A stretch of 64,000 bases of DNA, from assembly GCA_037893245.1 (NCBI GenBank), contig JBAIAA010000603.1, positions 434,001 through 498,000 of the forward strand, given 5' to 3'. The notes beneath the pieces are model-generated. The model did no database searches. It had not been told where the DNA came from and saw nothing but the letters and a program-made list of their open reading frames with translations. This DNA comes from Crossaster papposus (Eukaryota > Echinodermata > Asteroidea > Velatida > Solasteridae). The translations under genes were made by a program, and so were the position numbers. This document shows positions 22,235 to 32,648 of the stretch, piece by piece (the first letter of the stretch is position 1; every line of letters begins with the position of its first letter).

Positions 22235-22625
22235 TGGATGGCGGCGTCGTGCGTGTGGCGTTGTGCGTGGGGCGTCGCGCAGGTGGCGTCCTGCGGGTGG
22301 CGTCGTGCAAGTGGCTTCGTGCGGACGGCGTCGTGCGGACGGCGTCGTGCGGACGGCGTCATGCGGGCGGCGTCGTGCGTGTGACGAGTTGCGTCGCGGT
22401 ACGGGCGTCGCGGTACGGGCGTCGCGGTACGGGCGACGCGGTACGGGCGACGCGGTGCGGGCGACGCGGTGCGGGCGACGCGGTGCGGGCGACGCGGTGC
22501 GGGCGACGCGGTGCGGGCGACGCGGTGCGGGCGACGCGGTGCGGGCGGTGAGGTATGGGTAAGTTATGGGTGAGGAATGGGTAAGTTATGGGTGAGGAAT
22601 GGGTGAGGTATGGGTGGTATTTGGG
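22235..22625. repeat. Compound GC-rich minisatellite
   Basis: Three adjoining tandem blocks are seen: GCGTCGTGCGGACG-type units (about 22245-22390), then a 14-base unit GCGGTGCGGGCGAC repeated about ten times (22395-22550), then an 11-base ATGGGTGAGGA-type unit (22553-22620). Arg-rich open frames on both strands are products of the repeat. The change of unit within one array suggests successive slippage events. Confidence 0.85.
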
Positions 22626-22746
22626 GCGAGATATTGTGGGAATGGGTGAGGCTTCGTAGTCCTGGTTCGGAGCGAAGAATCTCCCCATATCTAAAACTCT
22701 AGTATAGATTCTGGGGCCCGAACAAAGCAGCAGTGCAAATAGGGTA

Positions 22747-23079
22747 CTATTTGCACTGCGGCGAGTGAGGGCGCAAGATAAGATACTGTCAGTGTTAAGT
22801 CTGGTTGAGGCAAGGATGAACGGTAAGGTGTAGCCGGTAGGTACAAGTGAAACAATATGTGTACTTCAATTATCCGGGTTCAGTCTCGAGGGGACAGCAG
22901 CTGTTACTTACACTTTGTTTTGTTTGTTTTGTTTGTTTTTTTTCCCCCTTCTTTTACCACCCTACCGCTTTACCACCCGATGTTGGTTTGTTCGGGCTCC
23001 GGTTTCTTCCCTCGAATCTCCCCATATCTAAAACTCTAGTATAGATTCTGGGGCCCGAACAAAGCAGCAGTGCAAATAG
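22747..23079. mobile_element. 333-bp deletion derivative of the CTATTTGCACTG family
   Basis: It starts CTATTTGCACTGCGGCGAGT and ends AGCAGTGCAAATAG, terminal inverted repeats of 13 bp. Its first 59 bases are identical to 12049-12107 and its last 65 or more to the segment ending at 22742. It is separated from the right end of the large element by only 4 bases, and GGTA follows both copies (22743-22746 and 23080-23083). It has no ORF. The likely history is insertion of a miniature relative directly beside the large copy. Confidence 0.7.
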
Positions 23080-23399
23080 GGTACTATTCCCACTTCATTC
23101 ATCGATGTAAATTGCCGCAATACGCGTAACAGAAAACTGTACTTCAACAGGAGCGTTTGTTTTTGAACAAAACTTCGACATAAAACTTGCTGTTATATTA
23201 ACAAAACAACAACGGGTTAATCACTGTTGCAAAACAGGGGAATACCTGTAGGTGTACAGTACCCAATACAGTATAATCTCTGTTAATAAACAGAGATAAA
23301 AACAACAGTAGAATGTACTGTTAAAAAACAGTAACTACTGTAATGCCAATTGACAATAGAATGTACTGTTCATTAACAGATATTTTTTTAACAGTGTAG

Positions 23400-23816
23400 T
23401 TTAGTTACAGAGCACGTATATTATCGATTAATAGCAGGATCTGTAGTGATGACTTACTCTGTGGGCTAAAGGAAACTGAAAGAATCGATACTACAAACGA
23501 ATGTTAGCGGGCCAAGAAAAATGCGTATATAGACAATACGGGTAGTTGGTAGGGGCAGGAAATTGAGGATGATCCCCTGGACACAAAGTCGCTGGTGTGG
23601 GTTTCCACTGGTATCCCTGTAAGACCGGACCGTGTCCCTTGTAATTTAAGGGCCCGGGCCGCGCCGGTTTAGATTCGCAGGTCCGCCACGCCTCCAGGGT
23701 GAAGAAGAGCTAAACTAAGTGTCCAGTCGACCATTCACAACTCCCCATCCCCAAAACTAGCGCAATATACAGAAAATCGCCGAGGTGTATCAAAAGATTA
23801 AATATTAACATTACAG
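23400..23816. other. Probable 3' flank of the minus-strand LINE
   Basis: No gene is seen. On the minus strand the sequence directly follows the RNase H/C-terminal ORF of the LINE and may include its 3' untranslated region, with a GC-rich patch at about 23640-23700. The LINE 3' end and any target duplication were not found. Confidence 0.35.
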
Positions 23817-26800
23817 TTATGGACATACTTGATGATAATTATGGTAGCTGTTTTGCTTAGGCCCGAGAAGTTGTTGAAGAGTCAGTTGTGTGTTATTGGG
23901 GATGTCGAGGGATTTCATGAGGATATTCCTCTGTGAGTTGTATTTATGGCAATTCAGGAGGAAGTGTTTGACGTCATCTGTACATAAGCAAGTTTCACAA
24001 AGTCCATTAGGATGTTTACCAATTTTATGAAGAAATTTGTTTGAACCTTTACATGTGCCGAGTCGTAGTCTGTGCAGAATTACTTCTTGGGAGCGTTTCA
24101 TTCCCCATTTTGAGAAAGTGAATGAGGCCTCGTATTTCATGTCATTTGCCAGGTTAGTTTTGGGAATAGTTTTAGCCCATTTTTTCTTAATTTGTTCTTT
24201 GAGGATATGCTTGATTTCACTGTCTAATAAAGGGATACAGTGGTCGATGTTATTTTTGTGACTGGCTGACTTGGCAATTTGATCTGCTATTTCGTTTCCA
24301 TGTATACCACAGTGGCTAGGGATCCATTCAAAGTTGACAATATTGCCTTGGTAGCGGATGTTGTTAATGGTGTGGCGAATATCGCAGACAATTTTATGTT
24401 GGGGAAAAGGCTGGGAAATAGCCTGGATGGCACTCAAACAATCACTAAAAATGCAGGTATGAAGAGGCTTGACTTCTTCGATCCATTCTACTGCAAGAAG
24501 TATAGCAAACAATTCTGCTGTGAAGATAGAGACTTCATTGTTGAGGCGGGTAGCTTTGGTATATTTAAGTTGTATACTACACATCCAACCGTGTCTATGG
24601 TGGGACTTCGGGATCCATCAGTGTAAATGTGAAGAGAGTTCGTCCAAGTTGTATTGATAATCTCGGCACTGATATTTCTTTTTTCACAGATGTTTGTAGC
24701 ATTTGCCACTCGAGAGATGATCTCAGTGGAGACAGAGGGTTTGCTGTAATGCCAGAAAGGGTGGGGTCATTTAGAGGAAAGACTACATAAGGGTAGTGTG
24801 ATATCCTGGCTTCAAAGGGGGTTTTGTGAGCTGTGGATGACCATTTATCAGCAAATTAATGTTTTTGCCAGTTATCAGAATTTATATATTCATTTGGGTG
24901 AGTATTGTGGGTATTTATTTTAACTCCATATAAATTGCAAAGTAATTGACGACGTAGTTCTAGAGGAGGGTCACCACATTCAGTCTGTAGCTTGGTACTG
25001 GATACTATCTAATTTGTGTTTGATTGTAGAGGACGCCGAGTCGAAGGCTTCGCATCCATCAAGGATAGGTCTTATAAGAGCAGTGTAGATCTGATGAAGC
25101 GTTTTACAATCAGCCCCCAAGAAATACCAGTGATACATCGAAGAATATTAAGTCTCTTTTTGCATTTAGTAATGACACTGTCAATGTGTTCTTTCCATGT
25201 TAATTTGCTATCGAAAATAACTCTCAGGAATTTGGCCGAGGAGCATATTTGCACTTTAATGTTTTGAATATCCAAAGAAATGTTGGCCTGTTTTTTATTG
25301 GTGAACAGGACCGCAGTAGTGATGGGACCGGACAATTTAAACCCCCATTTTTCACACCACGAGTTGATATTATTTAAATTTTGTTGAATTTTCTTTTCTA
25401 TATAGGAAATGTTTCGGTTGGATTTCCAAAGAGCTAAGTCATCCGCATATTGTGAGATATTGACATCAGCCACGTGATGGGAGAGATCGTCGACAGCAAT
25501 GTTAAACAGAAGAGGACTAATAACGCTACCCTGGGGAACACCGTTATCCAGAGTCCTCTCTTCAGACAAACAATTGAATTTTTCTGTCGGTTAGAAAATT
25601 ATCGATCCATTTAGTAATCCGACCATAAACGCCCATGGTATATAATTTAATGATAATTCCTTTGCGCCAAAGCATATCGTATATAAGCCTTTTCAATGTC
25701 AAGAAATACGGCTAGGGTACTTTCGTTATTGGCGAAAGCTTTATTAATACTAGAGGATTCTAAATTAAGAATATGATCTTTGGTACTTCTTCCTTTCCTG
25801 AAGCCACTTTGACGGTTAGAGAGTAGATTGTCTGTTTCTAAGTACCAGAGGAGCCGAGAATTAACCATTCGTTCCATTGTTTTGCAGAGAGTAGAAGTGA
25901 GGGCAATCGGTCTGTATGAGAGGGGGTTGGTGGGGGGTTTCCCAGGTTTAAGGAGTGGAATAAGGATGGCATCTTTCCATTGTTTGGGGCACTGAGATGT
26001 ATACCATATCATATTGAAGATGATAAGTAAGTACTTACGAATATTTATAAGAAAATATTTGATGACAGTACTACTTATACCATCTTTTCCAGGAGAGGTA
26101 CATTTAGCTGAATCATAGCATGATTTAATTCTTCCATATTGAAGGGTTCGTTAATTACACTGTCACTGCTCTTATCGATGCATAAGTCTTGCTCAGCTTT
26201 ATCTTTAATTGGAATAAAGGAAGGACTGTAATTTGTAGTGCTACTAACTTTCGCAAAACTATCGGCAAGAGCCTCAACCTTGTCTTTATCATGCAGTAAT
26301 AGCATCTGAGCCATTGTGATTTAGAACAGGGATGCTATTAGCATTGCGAGTTTTGCTAATTCTTTTAATTTTATTCCAGATAATGTTGGTGTTGGTTTTA
26401 GGATTAATTTCACTGCAAAAATCTTCCCAATCTTTCCTTTTAGCACTATTGATAGTTTTCTTGGCTATGACACAAGTCTTTTTATAATTAATGAGATCCG
26501 AGGGAAGACGGGTTTTCCTGAGGGTTTTTAAAGCCTTCTTCTTGTTACAAATAGCTTGCTTACAGTCATCATTCCACCAGGAGGTGGGGTTTTTATGATG
26601 ATTGGGGTTAGTTTTGGGGATTGAGCAGGTCATGGTTGACTAAAGTTCTTGAATGAATTTGTCATATACACCATGCCATCAATGTTATTTGAAGTTCATT
26701 AATGTACTGGTTGCAAGCTACCTGAAATTTGTTCCAATCGGCTTTTTTGTAAGACCATTTAGGAGTACTTTTGGTGTTGTTTATGTGAATAGGGTGATTA

Positions 26801-27490
26801 TATTCAATAATAATAGGACAATGGTCGCTGCCCCAGGTATCATCAAGAACAGTCCAAATACTTTTAGAGGCTACATTAGGTGATGCAAACGTGACATATA
26901 TACAAGACAGATTGCCAGGATAAGCATTAATTCTTGTGCCCTCACCAGAATTAATACAGACCATGTCAAAATCCGTCATAACATCATCAACAATCTTGCC
27001 GTTGTGATCCAATTTGGAGCTGCCCCATAAGGGATTATGGCTGTTAAGATCTCCGCAAATAATGCAGGGTTTATCAGTTTTATTAAGGATCTCTCTAAAA
27101 GAAATGTCATCTAAAGTGTTACAAGGATTGTACATGTTGATGATATTAATTTTGTTTTTATTAGTATCATAAAGTTCACCTATTTGAAATTCGATTGGGG
27201 TGTTAGAACCCATAAGGTATTTAAATGCTAGGCCGCGATTAATTAAAAAGGCACAGCCGCCTCCTCTTTTTTTACTCCCTGTATTCTGTCCGTCATTACG
27301 GTATATGTCATAGCCGGGTAGGGTAATATTTTTTCCTTCTTGGAGCCAGGTTTCTTGAATACAGATGAGATCTGGTTTTGGAGACCAAGAATTGATGGAA
27401 GCAGTTAAATTCCTTATTACGAGCTACATAATTTATGACTGGGCGTACCATTGAAGAATTAATACCTATAATGAGAATATTCATGGTGAG
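23817..27490 (-). pseudogene. LINE ORF2: endonuclease, RT and RNase H, decayed
   Basis: Read on the minus strand the order is an APE-type endonuclease (IQETWLQEG near 27350, CIICGDLNSHNPLWGS, DDTWGSDHCPI), a linker with PTSWWNDDCK, a reverse transcriptase (SYRPIALTST, RQSGFRKGRSTKDHI, DNGVPQGSVISPLL, and the catalytic SQYADDLALW near 25440), and an RNase H (YTDGSRSP, FTAELFAILLAVEW, FSDCLSAIQA, HCGIHGNEIADQIA). A C-terminal Cys/His motif (CETCLCTDDVKHFLLNC) follows. APE endonuclease plus RNase H places it in the I superfamily. Frame changes at about 26640, 26300, 26070, 25640 and 24700 make it a pseudogene. It is closely related to the copy at 53-63 kb. Confidence 0.9.
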
Positions 27491-27754
27491 GTTTTGTTTG
27501 ATTTTGCTTTAGATGTCTGGCTGGGGTTTGGGTGTTGGGTGTCCGGTTTGGCCAAGTTCGTTAGGGAAGCAGATTTGGCCTTAGGGTTTTGGGTCGATTT
27601 TCGACTCGATTCGCCTTTCTTTGTACTAGACTGAGCTCTTGTCTGTCGGAGGGTGTCTTTTGTTTCGCTTGTGTGTCTTTGGTTTGTGTGGGGGTTGTGA
27701 CGGAATGGGTGATGTGACTAATGAGGTCCTTAACTGCCATGATTCTCTCCGTCT

Positions 27755-28737
27755 TGGTGGATCAGGATCAAGTGGGAACGGAAAGGTGGATCATGATCCA
27801 CCAATTTGACCTGGTAACTTCCGACCAGCTGGGCATTTAGCGCGAAAAATATAAACCGCGCCAAATGTTGTTTATACCATGAACTCCATACAGCATACGT
27901 ACAGGGCGCTAGTTCCTTTTGTGACTGGCACACAGGCCGTGTACTTCGTGTTACAAAAGGAACAGTGTTGCGCCCACTGACCTCTATACATGGACAGATC
28001 ATCCATTGTTTCATTTTGAAGTCGGCATGCAGAGAAGTGCAACATGGCGTCACTGCTGTGAGCCAATGAAATGTCCAGGTGTAGAGTTCAGTTGGTTGGT
28101 AAATCCACTGACCTCTACAACTGGACATTTCATTGGCTCACAGCAGTGACGCCATGTTGCACTTCCAGTTCGCGCCGACTTCAAGTGTTAGCACAGTAGC
28201 ATATGGACAATGATCCGTCCAGGTGTTGAGGTCAGTGGTTGCGCCATGCATTCAGGGAACCTGAACTGTGTGTTCTATATGTATACGTTATAGCTTGCAT
28301 TGAACATGCGCAAACATGGATTTCGATCGCGTCCTTTTTCAATGTTGTAGCTTCGGTTCCGTCCTCGGTTCCGTTTTTCTTTCACTTAAGTTAATAACAC
28401 AGGCAAAATTACGGTGCAAAAGAAACGAATTCGATCGTCCATGTTGCCTGTTGACGTGTTGGCCAATAACCACGTAGGCCCTACGCGTATTCAGCGAGTA
28501 AAAACATGGCCGACAACGGGAACAGTAGTTATGGTAACATATGCGCACGCGCACTAGACTGGTAGGTGACCTCGAGGTCCTGCACAGAGTGCGTCATTTC
28601 CGCCCAAAAAGGCGGATCAGGATCAAGTGGAAACGCGACTTGCGGTTTTGTTGCGGCTTGATCCACCTCACACCTTTTTGGTGGATCTTGATCCGGCAAT
28701 TCCGAGATCAAGTGGGAACACGGTCTTGTTCTTGATC
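27755..28737. mobile_element. Insertion of about 980 bp in LINE ORF1, unclassified
   Basis: Comparison with the intact ORF1 at 53-55 kb shows that coding sequence stops at about 28738 and resumes at about 27754. Both edges carry GTCTTG (8 bases with one mismatch: GTCTTGGT and GTCTTGTT), a probable target duplication. The motif GATCAAGTGGGAAC lies at both ends in the same orientation, and GGATCA/TGATCC motifs recur within 80 bp of each end. No transposase or clear terminal inverted repeat is found. A hAT-like MITE (27975-28237) is nested inside. Confidence 0.6.
27975..28237. mobile_element. Palindromic hAT-like MITE, copy 2
   Basis: This 263-bp copy has the same CACTGACCTCTA ends and inverted arms (28015-28080 against 28115-28185) as 517-1651, and is flanked by the 8-bp duplication GTTGCGCC (27967-27974 and 28238-28245). 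It lacks the solo LTR and therefore gives the empty-site reference for copy 1. It lies inside the insertion in LINE ORF1. Confidence 0.9.
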
Positions 28738-28965
28738 GTTTCCCATATTTGCATAGTACCTGTTAGTATTTCGGCCTGATGTTGGTCATTGTATATGCAT
28801 TGTTCAGTTTGTGTTTGTGCTTCGACTGTTTCGGTTTGAGTGCTGACTTCTTTAGAGGTTGTTGTGTGTTCTATGGTGGCTGGGGTAGTAGTTTGTCTAC
28901 TGTTGGCTGTAGCTTCATTTATATTAGTTCGCCAATCCTTATGTATGTATTGCTTGCTTATTCTG

Positions 28966-29505
28966 GGTTGGACAGTAGGTGTTGGTTGGGTAGGTGTTGG
29001 TTGGGTAGGTGTTGGTTGGGTAGGTGTTGGTTGGGTAGGTGTTGGTTGGGTAGGTGTTGGTTGGGTAGGTGTTGGTTGGGTAGGTGTTGGTTGGGTAGGT
29101 GTTGGTTGGGTAGGTGTTGGTTGGGTAGGTGTTGGTTGGGTAGGTGTTGGTTGGGTAGGTGTTGGTTGGGTAGGTGTTGGTTGGGTAGGTGTTGGTTGGG
29201 TAGGTGTTGGTTGGGTAGGTGTTGGTTGGGTAGGTGTTGGTTGGGTAGGTGTTGGTTGGGTAGGTGTTGGTTGGGTAGGTGTTGGTTGGGTAGGTGTTGG
29301 TTGGGTAGGTGTTGGTTGGGTAGGTGTTGGTTGGGTAGGTGTTGGTTGGGTAGGTGTTGGTTGGGTAGGTGTTGGTTGGGTAGGTGTTGGTTGGGTAGGT
29401 GTTGGTTGGGTAGGTGTTGGTTGGGTAGGTGTTGGTTGGGTAGGTGTTGGTTGGGTAGGTGTTGGTTGGGTAGGTGTTGGTTGGGTAGGTGTTGGTTGGG
29501 TAGGC
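28966..29505. repeat. 15-bp minisatellite, 35 exact copies, in frame in LINE ORF1
   Basis: From 28981 to 29505 the unit GTTGGTTGGGTAGGT repeats 35 times with no visible difference. On the minus strand, in the ORF1 frame, it encodes PTQPT repeats. The related LINE at 53 kb has only a short TP-rich linker (YTPTITPKQTQ) at this place. The lack of differences shows a young expansion, or collapse and expansion in the assembly. The plus-strand frames opened by it (WVGVG, WLGRC) are artefacts. Confidence 0.95.
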
Positions 29506-29658
29506 ATGTCATCGGGGCGTATATATATATCAGTCTTGATTGATTTCGCTGCTTCGGCATAGGATACGTGGTATGTAACTCTAATACCTTGGATTTTCCT
29601 TTCATTCTTGATTGTGTTACAGCCCCCATAAGCGGACGAGTGATTTTCTCCGCATCTG

Positions 29659-29854
29659 TAGACTTGATGACAAGTCGTTAGATAGTCGGGTTTCATCCGT
29701 GTATTTCAGTCGAAATTCATCGGCACGGCTGGTTTAAGACTAGTAACGTGCCGAGTTGCGACAGATCTAACTTCGAAATTGGGAACGAGGCAACCGCAAC
29801 CTCCCCCCTGTATATACCGAGTGGACCGCTATTACCGACTTGGCACCAAGTCTA
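29659..29854. mobile_element. 196-bp MITE with 9-bp target duplication, copy 1
   Basis: The ends TAGACTTGATGACAAGTCG and, inverted, CGACTTGGCACCAAGTCTA form a 19-bp terminal repeat. Flanks are CCGCATCTG at 29650-29658 and 29855-29863, a perfect 9-bp duplication. Removing the element restores the Cys/His-rich run of the LINE zinc knuckle seen in the 53-kb copy. A 9-bp duplication suggests a Mutator-like mobiliser. A second copy is at 33299-33496. Confidence 0.9.
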
Positions 29855-30429
29855 CCGCATCTGCAGCATTTCACGTTCTCTTTCTGCTTGCATTGTTCGT
29901 ATGTGTGGGGCACCCACACCGAACGCAGCGAGTGGAACTACGACAATTGTTGGTTGTGTGTCATAGTCTTTGGCAATTGAAGCATCTTATCACAGGTGGA
30001 ATGAATGGTTTGACAGTGAAGTATTTGTAGCCTATTTGTATTTTGGTTGGTGGGTTCGGTGTGTTGAAGGTTAAGCACAGTGAAGGGCTTTTTTCCAGCT
30101 TCCCGTCTCGTCTACGCATGAGACGTTTCACTTCAGTGACTCCGTGTTTCTTTAGGGTAGTTAACATTTCGCTATCTGTTATGTCTGTTTCTATTCCGGT
30201 GATGATTACCCCCTTTGCTTTGTGTTTCAGATTTAGCAAAATCTGTTGTGACGGTCCATTGGTCTATAATAGGAAACGTTTTCCCGGATTTGTCTCATAA
30301 AAGAATTTGACCACATGAGCGCTCTGTGAGATCCACAGGACCGAGGCGTGCACAAGGTCACGCGCCACTAACTGTTACTGTAGGGCAGTTAATTCCATTG
30401 TGGAAATGGGTAAATAAGCAGTAAATAAA

Positions 30430-30525
30430 CAGTAAAGTATTTGCATCACTGCTTTGTTCGGACTCCAGAGTCCACATTTGATCTTAGGTATGGGTAGAAG
30501 GATTCTTCGCTCCGAACTTAGACCC
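30430..30525 (-). repeat. Relic end of the CTATTTGCACTG family
   Basis: Read on the minus strand the stretch matches, with substitutions, the right terminal region of the elements at 22670-22742 and 23010-23079: TTCGGAGCGAAGAATC, then a divergent piece, then TCCGAACAAAGCAG and TGCAAATAC. The rest of the element is not recognisable; the neighbouring pyrimidine-rich DNA (30520-30670) is low complexity. Confidence 0.6.
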
Positions 30526-30679
30526 CCAATCCAATCCACTATTCTCTCTTCCTCTACCCCACAACCCCCATCCCATCCCATATCTCATCCCATTTCTCAG
30601 CCCTAATCTTACCCGTGATTCTCCTCGGGATACACAGCCCATGCCACCAATAGTTTCTGTATCCATTTGTCTACCAGTT

Positions 30680-31320
30680 AATGGTCTTGATGTGTTTTTC
30701 CCTGCCGACAGGATCCTCTAGCCGCTAACCCTCAAATGAGGCCAAGCCCATGTTTTGCAAGTACCATCCTTGTTTGCACACTACCGCAAGACGTTTGGCA
30801 ACTTACACTATTCCCTATAGAGCCGTCTCAAGCTGCCTTACCTTTCTGCATTGTACCTTTTCTCATTGTTCCCTTACTGCTGTAGCCGACCAATTCTTAA
30901 TTTCGCTTTGTCACACGGTGTCGCCTCATCAGCCCTTGGCATGTTGCAAAATAGTGAAGGCCTGGACTACCCCGAGATGGATTGTAGCACCTTGACCATT
31001 CTTACAATGCACATAGTTTGTCTTCGTCTCGACGACATATACATGCTGAAATCTGAGCTGCCTAAAACGACCTCTCGTCATGCCCGTCAGCAAATTTCGA
31101 ATTAAAACCGCTTTCTCACCGAGCCCATCCATCGGCGAAATGTGGCCGCCGTCCATTATACCTCCAGGTTGCTTCAAATTAAAAGACATCCTCATCCCAG
31201 TCGACCAGCGCTATTCGAATTCACTCAAATGCTAAATGATATGTTGTACCTATAAATTGGACTTGTGTAAATTTAAACTAGAGCATCATAAATAAATCAA
31301 CCCCAACCGAATACAAGTGG
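30680..31320. other. Stretch without recognised genes
   Basis: Short frames only, with no motif, terminal repeat or tandem structure that I can support. Confidence 0.35.
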
Positions 31321-31329
31321 ATCCATTTC

Positions 31330-31840
31330 AATTTCCGCTGCGCCGACTACTCCCTCTATCTATTAGATCGATGAGAAATCTGAGATCACCTCTAGGTAGC
31401 AACATTCAAAGTAATCTGAGCTGGAACAGTCAGACCCGACATGCAACATTCAAAGCTACCCGCATCTTGAACTTCCTCATGCGAAACTTCTACCCAGCCT
31501 CAAAAGGCTGTCAAGGAGAAGTTGTAAACTGCCTTAGTTAGACCAAACCTTGAGTAGGGGCTGCCCGCTTTGTCTGTGGTGATTTCTCAAGAAGAAGTAG
31601 CGTCTCAAAAAATGCTGGCAAACTAATGCTGGTTATAACTGGAAAATAGAAGGAAAGCGAACTAGCTCACCTACCTATACAAAATCCTCCACAACATTGT
31701 TAAAATTAAACCTACCGTCCTGAAATCAAAACTCAACGAACAAATCAATGAAATCACAGCCAACACTAACATTTACCTTCCTTCCCAAAATTGTGAGAAA
31801 GTGGAACAAGCAACAAAAGGAAACAAGCAAAATGCAGCAT
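31330..31840 (+). pseudogene. Decayed LINE RT 3' fragment
   Basis: A plus-strand frame reads LGSNIQSNLSWNSQ, RILNFLMRNFYP and, across a stop, RPNLE-like sequence followed by a late remnant (LPSQNCEKVEQ). This is the LGVxxxxxLSWxxH ... LVRPxLEYxxP ... thumb region of CR1/Jockey-type LINEs, the same portion as at 16027-16620 but in a different, more eroded copy. No upstream RT is present, so it is 5' truncated. Confidence 0.6.
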
Positions 31841-31896
31841 ACTGTGGCGGGAACTCCCCGGGCCAACCCAAGGCTGTTCGATAAGTCGGACACCTA

Positions 31897-31986
31897 TTAA
31901 CCCTAACTCCCTACACAACAAAGGAAGTTGGAGGATTTTGAAGGAATTGTATTGTTCAATAACAATGGTGAGGGAGTTAGGGTTAA
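31897..31986. repeat. Perfect 16-bp inverted repeat
   Basis: TTAACCCTAACTCCCT (31897-31912) and its exact complement (31971-31986) face each other across 58 bases. CCAACCCAAGGCT is also repeated directly at about 31864 and 32007, flanking the structure. It may be a small TTAA-type foldback element; the TTAA at the arm edges is suggestive only. Confidence 0.7.
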
Positions 31987-32295
31987 ACCGACGACAATCT
32001 TCCCAACCCAAGGCTCTTCCCTATACTAGAGATCACTCAGAGCGACCTAAAAGGCTAAGGGTGCAGGTCCGTTTTGGTGGAAATATACCGCCGATTATGA
32101 TGATTGCGATTACTCTCTGTTAATTACACAATAAACCTGTGAACAAAGACACCTTGACAACTGTATTGTCGGTATAGGCCTACAAAGATCAACAATGATG
32201 ATTTATTCTCAACAATCAATACAATGTACGATACTTAGGATGTCATTGGGGCTGTTTCATTTCATGAGTTCTTAATTACTGGGAAGGAAAACCTA

Positions 32296-32648
32296 CTGCT
32301 TACAGCAGCAACGCGCAACCGCATCAACAATGTGCAACGCCATGCGCAGCGCAACGCGCGACAGCATCAACAATGTGCAACGCCATGCGCAACGCCCAAC
32401 TACGTAATGCACAGCAGCATACGCAATGTCCAACAGCATACGCAATGTCCAACAGCATACGCAGTGTCCAACAGCATACGAAGTGTCCAACAGCATACGC
32501 AGTGCACAACAACATACGCAGTGCACTGCAGCATACGCATTGTACTACCGCATACGCACTGTTCTATGCACTACAGCGTACACAATGTATTATAGCATAT
32601 ACAATGCACCACAGCATACACAATGCACTACTGGTATGCGCAATGTAC
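32296..32648. repeat. 19-bp minisatellite
   Basis: Units close to CAACAGCATACGCAATGTC repeat about 12 to 14 times from 32408 to 32648, with related, longer-spaced GCAACGCCATGCGCA units to the left. Divergence rises towards both edges. Open frames on both strands in this region derive from the repeat. Confidence 0.85.

Larger units (their letters stand above)
12049..22743. mobile_element. Candidate 10.7-kb element with CTATTTGCACTG termini
   Basis: The left end CTATTTGCACTGC at 12049 is matched in inverted orientation by GCAGTGCAAATAG(G) ending at 22742-22743. A 333-bp element at 22747-23079 begins with the same 59 bases as the left end here and finishes with the same roughly 70-80 bases as the right end here, so the two ends belong to one family. 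Its interior is old and largely non-coding: a LINE fragment, a SINE, a 2-kb satellite, a Kolobok-type element and GC-rich minisatellites. No transposase is recognised. Flanks are GTT on the left and GTA on the right, only a weak duplication. It could also be two unrelated partial copies. Confidence 0.45.
11331..23396. mobile_element. Outer element with CACTGTTAAAAA ends (CACTA-like), interrupted
   Basis: The left end CACTGTTAAAAA (11331) is matched in inverted orientation by TTTTTAACAGTG ending at 23396, and both ends are bordered outside by TA. The 300 bp inside each end are rich in short ACTGTT/AACAGT motifs in both orientations, the pattern of CACTA/EnSpm subterminal repeats. The 12.07 kb between is mostly other DNA. 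If the 12049-23083 block is a later insertion, the original element was only about 1.03 kb and non-autonomous. The TA flanks are weak evidence, and the pairing of these two ends is inferred. Confidence 0.45.
27500..30300 (-). pseudogene. LINE ORF1 with CCHC knuckles, interrupted
   Basis: The minus-strand coding order is a partial RRM-like region (GVIITGIETDITDSEM ... LCLTFNTP), the first zinc knuckle (PPVIRCFNCQRL, then a TGA), a degraded second knuckle region, VSYAEAAKSI, a 35-fold PTQPT repeat, a Thr/Gln-rich linker (STQTETVEAQTQTEQ), MQIWETIKNKT, and after an insertion a basic C-terminal tail (27754-27500). ORF1 proteins of this kind coat the LINE RNA. The 5' part is truncated near 30300. 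Two foreign inserts interrupt it: a 196-bp MITE in the knuckle region and about 980 bp after WETIKNKT. Confidence 0.85.

Noticed and set aside
22143-22562. Arg-rich ORFs on both strands
   Set aside because: They follow the 14-bp GC-rich repeat; all frames without stops arise from lack of T-A-rich codons.
28966-29505. CRISPR-like array
   Set aside because: The repeats are 15 bp, directly contiguous and without spacers, in a eukaryotic LINE.
28779-29562. Long plus-strand ORFs (WLGRC and WVGVG repeats)
   Set aside because: They are translations of the 15-bp minisatellite, whose biologically meaningful frame is the minus-strand LINE ORF1.
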